Shown: positions 1 to 5,289 of the stretch, piece by piece | How the letters are laid out: every line of letters starts with the position of its first letter | Numbering within the stretch: position 1 is the first letter of the stretch | Assembly: GCA_013152795.1 (NCBI GenBank) | Contig: JAADFS010000148.1 | Location: forward strand, 1 to 5,701 | Direction: 5' to 3' | DNA from: Deferribacteres bacterium | Lineage (GTDB): Bacteria > Nitrospirota > Thermodesulfovibrionia > UBA6902 | Length of the DNA: 5,701 nucleotides | Program-made: the position numbers and the translations under genes | The notes under the pieces: generated by a model | Told to the model about the DNA's origin: nothing | Database searches by the model: none | What the model saw: only the letters and a program-made list of their open reading frames with translations

Positions 1-2
1 CC

Positions 3-227
3 TCCATTGTCCTTGAAGGAACAGTCCCTGCGGAGCCCTGGCCATACAGGATCGGAGACTATGACAGAGACGGCACAGCAGACCTCATGGTGAAGTTCAG
101 AAGGAGCGATGTAATTAGCGTCCTGCCCACTGGGGAGCATGTCGCCGTTCACGTGACAGGTAGGGTCGCCGGCACCCCCTTTGAAGGTGTTGACACCATC
201 AGGGTTGTTTCTCGGTGCTGCCGGTAA
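3..227 (+). CDS. C-terminal fragment of a probable secreted or surface protein with a calcium-loop motif (5' end cut off)
   Basis: The frame is open from the left edge to a TAA at 225-227 and gives 74 residues. Near residues 19-27 it reads DYDRDGTAD, which fits the DxDxDGxxD calcium-binding loop of dockerin, EF-hand and thrombospondin-type-3 repeats. A beta-rich stretch follows, with VKF, then GEHVAVHVTGRVAGTPFEG, ending in DTIRVV and SRCCR. From memory this ending resembles the tails of multidomain surface or extracellular proteins in Nitrospirota and Desulfobacterota; that is recall, not a search. The function of the whole protein cannot be read from this fragment. It is the only plus-strand gene and converges with the VanZ-family gene, with 4 bases between the stop codons, so any terminator must lie inside the neighbouring coding sequence. 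The two adjacent cysteines at the end are unusual for such tails. Confidence 0.72.
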   Translation, partial: SIVLEGTVPAEPWPYRIGDYDRDGTADLMVKFRRSDVISVLPTGEHVAVHVTGRVAGTPFEGVDTIRVVSRCCR

Positions 228-231
228 CAGT

Positions 232-1506
232 TCAACCGCGGCATCTCCTGCAATCCCGAGCCATTCTCCATAATTCACCCGCTGTCCATACCACCGCCAG
301 TATGACGATTATGAAGAGCCAGGCTGTTTTCAGGCTGAAGGACGTTATCATCTTTCCTTTGCCGCCTGTATAGTTTTTCTTCAGCCAGTCCTGTGAGTCT
401 TTGAAGTGGTCCCTTTTTTCGCGTGACCAGACGGCATTGAAGTATCTCAATGTACTTCCGAAATATTTTTCGAGGATCAGGTTTTCCTTGAATGCCGTAA
501 GCCCGCTTTTCTGATTGCCGCTTCGCAGGAATTCATCAAGGCTGAGGTCCCTTTCTATTATGTGCTGGAGGAATTCGTACATGAAAGGGTCGGTGACCCG
601 CGTGTAGGTCCTGCGTAGTGTTTCATAATCTTCCAGTGAGGTTATTTCATCGACCGGCAGTTTGTTATAGGTGCTGCTGCTTTTCATGTCATGCTCTCTT
701 AATTCCCCGATGGTCAGCCTTGAATAGAATGTACCGATTTCAGGGTCTTTGTGGGCATAACCGAATTCCGTCATCACTTCTTCGCCCCTGAGCCACATGA
801 GCGGCTCAAATGCAGCGGTATAGCGCCTTACGGCGTCCGGTGTATTGGAGAGACAGAGTCCCAGGAAGAGCAGGTCCAGTGTGATCACTCCTGCCAGTAT
901 CCTGATGGACAGCCTCCGGACGACTGGCCGGGATATTGTTTCAGGCCTGATCCCCTTCCACATGATTATTGAAAAGAATACCCCGGCAAGCGTATTTATC
1001 CCGACGTCCCTGTAATCCCAGTATCTCTTCGGTATGAGCCACTGAATGAATTCGTCAAGCGTGCCGACAAACAGTACCGCCAGGACGACTGTCATGTATA
1101 TCGTCCGGTCCCTGATCCGGCAGCTCAGCGCCCTGAACAGAAAATAAGCCAGGGCACCGTATTCAAGGAAGTGAACCGCCTCTTCAGGATGCTGCCTGAG
1201 CTGGATGGTGAAGTATACATATAATCCCGCGCCTGTAAACAGCCACGCATACTGGGAGATACTGCGTACCCGTAACCTGAAAGCGAGGAAGTACAGAACC
1301 GCCGCAAGCCCGGCGATTATAACAGAGAGGACGGCGTAGGTGAAAAATTCCCTCCCCACGCTGTTGTAAACAAACCCCTGGATGCGTCTGGCCACCGGGA
1401 CAGTGGCAAAGATGGCCGCAGCGCACAGGAAGACCCACAGCCATGACCTCAGGCACCAGCGGTCGGGCTCTCTTTCTGTGTTCATCTTACAGTGGCAAAA
1501 AGACAT
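232..1506 (-). CDS. VanZ-family integral membrane protein with a long extra soluble region
   Basis: The protein has 424 residues. The VanZ core is at about 100-185: HFLEYGALAYF from H112, DEFIQWLIPKRYWDYRD from D151, and the closing GINTLAG at 169-175. These match the family pattern HFxxY...DExxQxxxPxR...D...N. VanZ was named for a teicoplanin-resistance gene, but most homologues have no known function, so resistance should not be assumed. Hydrophobic segments lie near 20-40, 53-76, 86-103, 111-128, 135-157, 165-185 and 202-220. A charged soluble region follows (about 222-390), then a final helix (393-412) and a basic, Cys-containing tail. Plain VanZ proteins are usually under about 200 residues, so over half of this one is extra. 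The start is uncertain: M1 (1504-1506) and M8 (1483-1485) are both possible and neither has a good Shine-Dalgarno. The frame closes upstream at 1540-1542 with no other usual start codon. M1 lies 8 bases from the inverted-repeat element. Confidence 0.87.
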   Translation of the reverse strand: MSFCHCKMNTEREPDRWCLRSWLWVFLCAAAIFATVPVARRIQGFVYNSVGREFFTYAVLSVIIAGLAAVLYFLAFRLRVRSISQYAWLFTGAGLYVYFTIQLRQHPEEAVHFLEYGALAYFLFRALSCRIRDRTIYMTVVLAVLFVGTLDEFIQWLIPKRYWDYRDVGINTLAGVFFSIIMWKGIRPETISRPVVRRLSIRILAGVITLDLLFLGLCLSNTPDAVRRYTAAFEPLMWLRGEEVMTEFGYAHKDPEIGTFYSRLTIGELREHDMKSSSTYNKLPVDEITSLEDYETLRRTYTRVTDPFMYEFLQHIIERDLSLDEFLRSGNQKSGLTAFKENLILEKYFGSTLRYFNAVWSREKRDHFKDSQDWLKKNYTGGKGKMITSFSLKTAWLFIIVILAVVWTAGELWRMARDCRRCRG

Positions 1507-1514
1507 CGCCTGCG

Positions 1515-1678
1515 GGCAAGGGAGGCTGCCGGAAAAGCTTTATCTGCGATTCCTTCAGGGAATATTCCGCACGGCATATTGACGTCTTTTTGAATTTCAC
1601 TCTTTGTTATTTCCTGCAACAGAAACATACTTCCAATATCCATCGCTTTATAAAGGTTTTACGGCAGCCTCCCTTGCC
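1515..1678. repeat. 164-bp element bounded by long inverted repeats (MITE-like or large hairpin)
   Basis: Bases 1515-1531 (GGCAAGGGAGGCTGCCG) are the exact reverse complement of 1662-1678, 17 of 17. Pairing continues inwards: 1533-1536 with 1657-1660 and 1538-1543 with 1650-1655, with single mismatches at 1532/1661 and 1537/1656. After a small internal loop, 1546-1550 pairs with 1642-1646. Each arm is thus about 36 bases, with about 32 pairs. The central 90 bases are AT-richer and include the perfect palindrome GGAATATTCC (1559-1568), but no convincing ORF. The outermost 16 bases of each arm also have short self-complementary ends (GGCA...TGCC). No clear target-site duplication flanks the element. 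It fills most of the 209-base gap between hypF and the VanZ-family gene. A non-autonomous transposon remnant, a REP/BIME-like pair or a structured leader RNA are all possible. The symmetry is seen directly; the nature of the element is inference. Confidence 0.8.
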
Positions 1679-1704
1679 TCGTTTATGCAACATGCAGGTT
1701 CATC

Positions 1705-1735
1705 TATAAGGATTTTTACGGCATCTTCACATGCC
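1705..1735 (-). repeat. Degenerate further copy of the inverted-repeat arm, covering the hypF stop codon
   Basis: Read on the minus strand, this stretch starts GGCATGTGAAGATGCC and continues GTAAAA, then ends in CTTATA. The minus-strand arm at 1649-1678 starts GGCAAGGGAGGCTGCC, continues GTAAAA, then CCTTTATA. Over the first 22 bases 18 are identical, and the rest aligns with one gap. Both keep GGCA-N8-TGCC followed by GTAAAA. The two copies are in the same orientation, 57 bases apart. The hypF stop codon TAA (1716-1718) lies inside the GTAAAA tail, so the last residues of HypF (HVKMP) are encoded within the copy. The resemblance is seen by eye, and no statistics could be computed. Confidence 0.5.
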
Positions 1736-3980
1736 GCCCTGCAAAGGCCGCCTGGCCCAGCGCTATTCCGCCGTCATTCGGCGGTACAAGCTGATGAGTA
1801 AGGGGAACGAATCCCCTCTCCTTTAATGCATTGAAGGCGTTTTCCAGGAGGATTGTATTCTGGAAGACACCTCCCGACAATGCAGCATGTGATATGCCCG
1901 TCTCTTTTCTGATGGATTCGGCGGTGGAAACGATGATCTCCACGATCGTGTTATGGAACTTTCTTGCAATATCCTCTTTAGGCACCCCCGCCTTCAGGTC
2001 ATCGAGTATCATCCCGAGCATGGGTGTGTGGACGATGGTGTCCTTTTCAATGCTGAATGCATATGAGCCTTTCTCATCAGACCCAAGGGCCAGTTGCTCC
2101 AGCTCCGCCGCGGCCTGCGCATGATAGGATACCCTGTGCCTCAGACCTGTTATGGATGCAACAGCATCAAACAGCCTCCCCATGCTTGTTGTAACCGGTG
2201 AGTTGATATCATTTTTGATCATGTTTATAAAAAACAGCCTTTTCTCCTGTGACAAGGGAAGAACATCCGTCTCAGCCGCCCCCTCTCCGAGGGTTTCATA
2301 CAGGAGGGAGATGGCGGATCTATAGGGCTCCTTTACGGCCCTGTCCCCGCCGGGCAGCCTGTAAGGGCTGAGGTGAAAGACCCTTTTAAATCCGCTGTAA
2401 GAGGCCGTCAGCACCTCGCCGCCCCATATCGTGCCGTCCGGAGCATATCCCGTGCCGTCAAATGCGAATCCTATGACCTCCGTGTGCCCGGCTACGCCGT
2501 TTTCAGCCATGCAGGACAGTATGTGGGCATAATGGTGCTGGACCTTGAGAAGCATGTCCTGGAAGCGCCTCTCGCCGTATTTTGTGCTGTAATATCCGGG
2601 GTGCATGTCTGAGACCACCACCTCGGGCTTTATCCTGAATAATCCGAGAAAATCCTCCACAGCCTGCTCATAAAATTCCATGGCAAGCGGGGTATCCAGG
2701 TCTCCTATATGCTGTGATATAAACACCCTGTCATCAATGCCGAGGGCGATCGTGCTGTTCATGTAGGCGCCGAGGGCAAGCACGGGTTTTTTCAGCTTGA
2801 AAGGCACGGTGACCGGCAGGGGTGCAAAGCCCCGCGAGCGTCTCACCGGCATCTGCCGGCCTGCCGCGATTCTGACAACCGAGTCATCACACCTCCTGAG
2901 GATTCTCCGGTTGTGCGTGAGAAAGTAATCCGCCGTCCCTGAAAGCCGCGCAAAGGCATCCGCCTCATCCGCTACTATCGGCTCATCCGATATGTTGGCG
3001 CTTGTCGCGACCACAGGCTTTCTGAATTTCCTCAGGATCAGGTAATGCATGGGTGTATACGGCAGGAAGACACCGGCGCTCCTGTAGCCGGGAGATACCG
3101 AAGCCGCCAGTGATGTCGATGCCTTTTTCTCCACTATCACCACGGGTTTTTCTATTGATGTTATTGCGCGCTCCTCGAGGGGCGTGATATTCATCTCCTG
3201 CCTGATCGCCTCAATGTCAGGGAACATGACCGCCAGAGGCTTTTCCTCCCGGTGCTTCCTCTCCCTCAACCTCCTGACTGTATCCTCTGTGGTTGCATCA
3301 CATATGAGATGATACCCCCCGATACCCTTGGCGGCTATTATATATCCCTTGCGGATAAGGTTGACGGTTTTTTCAAGCGCGCTTTCTTTTTCACATAACA
3401 CCTGGCCCTCACGGTCGTAAAGGCTTATCCACGGTCCGCAGGCCCAGCATGCAATCGGCTGGGCGTGAAACCTCCTGTCCGAGTCCATGTGGTATTCTTT
3501 TTTGCATGCAGGACACATGCTGAAATTCTTCATGGAGGTGTTTCTCCTGTCATAGGGGAGTTTTTCTATGATGGTAAAGCGCGGCCCGCAGTTTGTGCAG
3601 TTCGTGAAGGGATATAAGAATCTCCTGTCTCTCGGTTCCGTGACATCCCTCAGACATTCTTCACATGCGGATATGTCGGGAAGGATAAACACCCTTTTGT
3701 CACCCTTGTCCATGCTTTTCCTTATTTCAAAGCCTGTGAATCCTGATTCTTCAAGAAACGCATGCTGGAGGCTGAATATCCTGGAGATATCCGGTTTCTC
3801 ACTGTCCAACCGCAGAAGGAATTCGCTTAATTTCCCTTCTTCACCCTCAACCTCGATCAACACGCCTGTTGCATTGTTCAGGACGTATCCTTTAAGACCG
3901 AGTTCTTCCGCCAGTTTGAAGACAAAAGGCCTGAACCCAACGCCCTGAACGAGTCCTGTTATGTCGATTTTCAGCCGCAT
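1716..3980 (-). CDS. hypF: [NiFe]-hydrogenase maturation carbamoyltransferase HypF
   Basis: HypF uses carbamoyl phosphate and ATP to make carbamoyl-adenylate and passes the carbamoyl group to the C-terminal cysteine of HypE. HypE dehydrates it to the cyanide ligand of the hydrogenase iron. The protein has 754 residues, normal for the family, with all domains in order. The acylphosphatase domain (1-88) has VQGVGFRPF with R17 and N35. Two zinc motifs follow, each CxxC-x18-CxxC: C106/C109/C128/C131 and C156/C159/C178/C181. The YrdC-like domain (about 200-385) includes KGIGGYHL and ATSANISDEP. The Kae1-like domain (about 398-754) has metal-ligand histidines in HHYAH (H482, H486), FDGTGYAPDG, SGGVFQN and PNDGG (D736). 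All expected catalytic residues look intact. The start fits, since the acylphosphatase strand begins at once. No hypC, hypD, hypE, hypA, hypB or hydrogenase gene is nearby. The gaps are 135 bases to the J-domain gene and 209 to the VanZ-family gene. Confidence 0.97.
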   Translation of the reverse strand: MRLKIDITGLVQGVGFRPFVFKLAEELGLKGYVLNNATGVLIEVEGEEGKLSEFLLRLDSEKPDISRIFSLQHAFLEESGFTGFEIRKSMDKGDKRVFILPDISACEECLRDVTEPRDRRFLYPFTNCTNCGPRFTIIEKLPYDRRNTSMKNFSMCPACKKEYHMDSDRRFHAQPIACWACGPWISLYDREGQVLCEKESALEKTVNLIRKGYIIAAKGIGGYHLICDATTEDTVRRLRERKHREEKPLAVMFPDIEAIRQEMNITPLEERAITSIEKPVVIVEKKASTSLAASVSPGYRSAGVFLPYTPMHYLILRKFRKPVVATSANISDEPIVADEADAFARLSGTADYFLTHNRRILRRCDDSVVRIAAGRQMPVRRSRGFAPLPVTVPFKLKKPVLALGAYMNSTIALGIDDRVFISQHIGDLDTPLAMEFYEQAVEDFLGLFRIKPEVVVSDMHPGYYSTKYGERRFQDMLLKVQHHYAHILSCMAENGVAGHTEVIGFAFDGTGYAPDGTIWGGEVLTASYSGFKRVFHLSPYRLPGGDRAVKEPYRSAISLLYETLGEGAAETDVLPLSQEKRLFFINMIKNDINSPVTTSMGRLFDAVASITGLRHRVSYHAQAAAELEQLALGSDEKGSYAFSIEKDTIVHTPMLGMILDDLKAGVPKEDIARKFHNTIVEIIVSTAESIRKETGISHAALSGGVFQNTILLENAFNALKERGFVPLTHQLVPPNDGGIALGQAAFAGRHVKMP

Positions 3981-3992
3981 AATAATATAATG

Positions 3993-4007
3993 CCACCTTT
4001 ACAGTGG
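3993..4007 (-). promoter_or_regulatory. Probable hypF ribosome-binding site inside a small hairpin
   Basis: On the minus strand AGGTGG (3993-3998) is the only Shine-Dalgarno-like string before the hypF ATG. It sits 12 bases away, which is rather far, and the spacer is AT-rich. The same bases can pair with CCACT just upstream, giving CCACT-GTAAA-GGTGG: four Watson-Crick pairs and one G-U. The hairpin could partly mask the site, but it is short and may be accidental. Confidence 0.4.
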
Positions 4008-4020
4008 TAACAGCTTAGCT

Positions 4021-4054
4021 CCCTCCCCCTCACCCCTCCCCAAGGGAGGGGGGA
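4021..4054. repeat. C-run/G-run palindrome between the J-domain gene and hypF
   Basis: CCCCTCCC (4033-4040) and GGGAGGGG (4044-4051) form a perfect 8-bp stem around the 3-base loop CAA. More C/T-rich sequence lies on the left (4021-4031). No run of T follows on the minus strand, so it does not look like an intrinsic terminator for the J-domain gene. Sequences of this kind often occur as dispersed intergenic repeats in bacterial genomes. A related element lies at 4572-4604. Copy number elsewhere cannot be seen from this window. Confidence 0.6.
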
Positions 4055-4066
4055 TTTGTTTCATTC

Positions 4067-4080
4067 TGCACCCTGCACCC
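4067..4080. repeat. Short tandem repeat, two copies of TGCACCC
   Basis: The 7-base unit TGCACCC occurs twice head to tail, directly followed by seven T residues on the plus strand (4081-4087). It lies in the gap between the J-domain gene and hypF, beside the G/C palindrome. No function is evident; it may be part of the same intergenic repeat debris. Confidence 0.5.
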
Positions 4081-4115
4081 TTTTTTTAAACCCGTAACTC
4101 TCCCGCCGTCTTCAG

Positions 4116-4541
4116 CTATTTCCCTTTACTTCGTTTAATCATATCAATGGCCTCATTGAGCCTCCGCGTGATCTCTTCGGCCTTTTCCTGCAGCTCTTCG
4201 CTCAGATGGCTGACCTTGTCCGGATGTGACCTTGCCATCTTCTCCCTGTATGCCCTGTTTATCTCCTCCCATGATGCATCAGGGCTTACGCCCAGCAATG
4301 CGTATGCATCCTCCAGTGTGAGTGCCTGCGGGCTTCCGCCGCCTCCGCTGCTTCTGTTTTGCTGTGACCTGCTGTAGTGATCGGCGTGCTGCCGTCTCCT
4401 GTGTCCTGTTTTTCTGAATAACAGGTAAAGGAGCAGCCCTGCTGCAATAAGGTCATCCCATAAAAGCGGATGCGCATCAAGCGGGCTTATGATATAAATG
4501 GCTATCAGTACAGGCCACAGATAATCGAGGAACTTAGCCAT
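4116..4541 (-). CDS. Membrane-anchored J-domain protein with a DUF1232-like N-terminus
   Basis: J domains stimulate the ATPase of DnaK/Hsp70 and recruit it to clients; here the site would be the cytoplasmic face of the inner membrane. The protein has 141 residues. Residues 5-42 hold two hydrophobic stretches around YIISPLDAHPLLWDDLIAAG. This resembles the short DUF1232 (YkvA-like) membrane motif 'SPxDxxP...DDL' (recognised by eye, not searched). A polar, Gly/Ser/Gln-rich linker spans about 44-72. The J domain fills 77-141: DAYALLGVSPDASWEEINRA, then the obligatory HPD at 106-108, then a charged helix ending NEAIDMIKR. The J domain is C-terminal, unlike DnaJ itself, and no zinc or client-binding domain follows. 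A fair Shine-Dalgarno AGAGGT (4545-4550) precedes the ATG by 3 bases. The gene follows lemA by 101 bases and lies upstream of hypF. Its client is unknown. Confidence 0.88.
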   Translation of the reverse strand: MAKFLDYLWPVLIAIYIISPLDAHPLLWDDLIAAGLLLYLLFRKTGHRRRQHADHYSRSQQNRSSGGGGSPQALTLEDAYALLGVSPDASWEEINRAYREKMARSHPDKVSHLSEELQEKAEEITRRLNEAIDMIKRSKGK

Positions 4542-4544
4542 TTG

Positions 4545-4550
4545 ACCTCT
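4545..4550 (-). promoter_or_regulatory. Ribosome-binding site of the J-domain gene
   Basis: AGAGGT on the minus strand lies 3 bases before the ATG at 4539-4541. The spacing is short but usable, and it supports this ATG as the start. Confidence 0.55.
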
Positions 4551-4571
4551 TTCCCCGGGTTTTCTTGTTTT

Positions 4572-4604
4572 GCCCCCTCCCCCCTGACAGGGGAAGGGGA
4601 GGGC
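4572..4604. repeat. Second C-run/G-run palindrome, between lemA and the J-domain gene
   Basis: A C-rich arm (4572-4585) and a G-rich arm (4589-4604) are separated by the loop GAC. The innermost stem is CCCCT/AGGGG (4581-4585 with 4589-4593). The outer part pairs only with mismatches or a bulge. It has the same C-run-then-G-run design as the element at 4021-4054, so the J-domain gene has one on each side. There is no T tract on the minus strand to make it an intrinsic terminator for lemA. Confidence 0.5.
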
Positions 4605-4642
4605 AGGGATTAACTATCGGCATTGTTTCTCTGCCGTGAAGA

Positions 4643-5218
4643 TTAGAACTTCACCTTCGGCGCCCCTTTTTCAGCCTCCGGGACTTCATAGTATTCAGCG
4701 CTTGATACACCGGCGATCGCCGCAAAGAACCTGCCGAAGAATGTTCTTATATAAGTGTTCAGTTGTCGAACGGCCTCATTGTATCTCTTTCTTTCAACAG
4801 CGATACGGTTTTCCGTCCCCTCGAGACTGTCCTGTAGCTTGAGGAAGGATTCGTTCGCCTTCAGTTGCGGATACGCCTCCCGGAGCAGGAGCAGCCGCGA
4901 CAGGACGCCTTCAAGCTGGTTGGACGCCTTTATCTTGTCTTTTACGCTTTTGGCGTTGAAATATTGCGTTCTGGCCTTGGCAATGTTCTCAAAAAGCTCC
5001 TTTTCATGGGCGGCATATCCCTTGACCGTCTCCACGAGATTCGGGATCAGGTCGTATCTTCTTTTCAACTGGTTTTCAACCTGCGCCCAGCTTGCCCTGA
5101 CGTTTTCATCCATGGCGATAACCCTGTCGTATCCGCTGCGGAACCAACTGAAAGTCATAAAAGCCAGCAAAAGCACAACGCCCACGATTATCAGAGCCGT
5201 TTTTAAACCTTTTGACAT
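4643..5218 (-). CDS. lemA: LemA family membrane protein
   Basis: The protein has 191 residues, typical of LemA proteins. These carry one N-terminal membrane helix and a long helical-bundle domain thought to face outside the cytoplasm; their biochemical role is not established. Here the helix spans about 8-26. The family signature follows: MDENVRASWAQVENQLKRR (36-54), DLIPNLVETVKGYAAHEKE (56-74), then YPQLKANESFLKLQDSLEG and the paired-helix ending RYNEAVRQLNTYIR. Most LemA proteins have IRxFP at this last position, but here it reads IRTFFGRFF, so the proline is replaced. The tail is short and charged and ends PKVKF. The start is secure: a hydrophobic helix begins at once and a strong Shine-Dalgarno precedes it. 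The gene follows the TPM-domain gene by 71 bases, and such proteins are commonly encoded next to each other. Co-transcription with that gene is likely but not shown. Confidence 0.95.
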   Translation of the reverse strand: MSKGLKTALIIVGVVLLLAFMTFSWFRSGYDRVIAMDENVRASWAQVENQLKRRYDLIPNLVETVKGYAAHEKELFENIAKARTQYFNAKSVKDKIKASNQLEGVLSRLLLLREAYPQLKANESFLKLQDSLEGTENRIAVERKRYNEAVRQLNTYIRTFFGRFFAAIAGVSSAEYYEVPEAEKGAPKVKF

Positions 5219-5225
5219 GAGAAAA

Positions 5226-5233
5226 ACCTCCTT
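5226..5233 (-). promoter_or_regulatory. Strong ribosome-binding site of lemA
   Basis: AAGGAGGT on the minus strand, 7 bases before the lemA ATG, matches the full anti-Shine-Dalgarno complement. It is the best ribosome-binding site in the window and suggests higher translation than for hypF or the VanZ-family gene. The rest of the 71-base gap is AT-rich, and I see no clear promoter or terminator in it. Confidence 0.85.
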
Positions 5234-5289
5234 GTACTTGCATTTATTTTCATTACTGTTGCTTTAACTTTAAAAGTGGCATGAAAACA

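Noticed and set aside
751..972. Plus-strand ORF of 73 codons inside the VanZ-family gene
   Set aside because: It lies antisense to clear VanZ-family coding sequence, and its translation has no recognisable domain.
1487..1495. The 9-base string TTACAGTGG also occurs at 3999-4007, upstream of hypF, as a possible shared operator
   Set aside because: A single 9-base match, not palindromic and at different distances from the start codons, is too weak to call a regulatory site.
232..1506. Calling the VanZ-family protein a glycopeptide-resistance gene
   Set aside because: No vanHAX-type genes are present, the protein is much longer than VanZ, and most family members have no demonstrated role in resistance.
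1580..1610. TTGACG followed by an AT-rich stretch as a plus-strand promoter inside the inverted-repeat element
   Set aside because: There is no good -10 box at the right spacing and no plus-strand gene downstream.
1515..1735. Repeats near hypF as a CRISPR array or a known riboswitch
   Set aside because: The copies are inverted or diverged with no regular spacers, and I could match no conserved core of the cobalamin, c-di-GMP or ZTP riboswitches.
3568..3948. Plus-strand ORF of 126 codons opposite the hypF 5' part
   Set aside because: It is antisense to the HypF acylphosphatase and zinc-finger region, where the minus-strand protein is unmistakable.
4033..4087. G/C hairpin with T-rich sequence to its right as an intrinsic terminator
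   Set aside because: The T run is on the plus strand and about 30 bases from the stem, while the nearby genes are on the minus strand. There is no plus-strand gene to terminate.
4755..5267. Plus-strand ORF of 170 codons opposite lemA
   Set aside because: It is long only because it mirrors the lemA reading frame. The minus-strand product has a full LemA signature and a strong ribosome-binding site, while this one looks like Ser/Leu-rich antisense translation.
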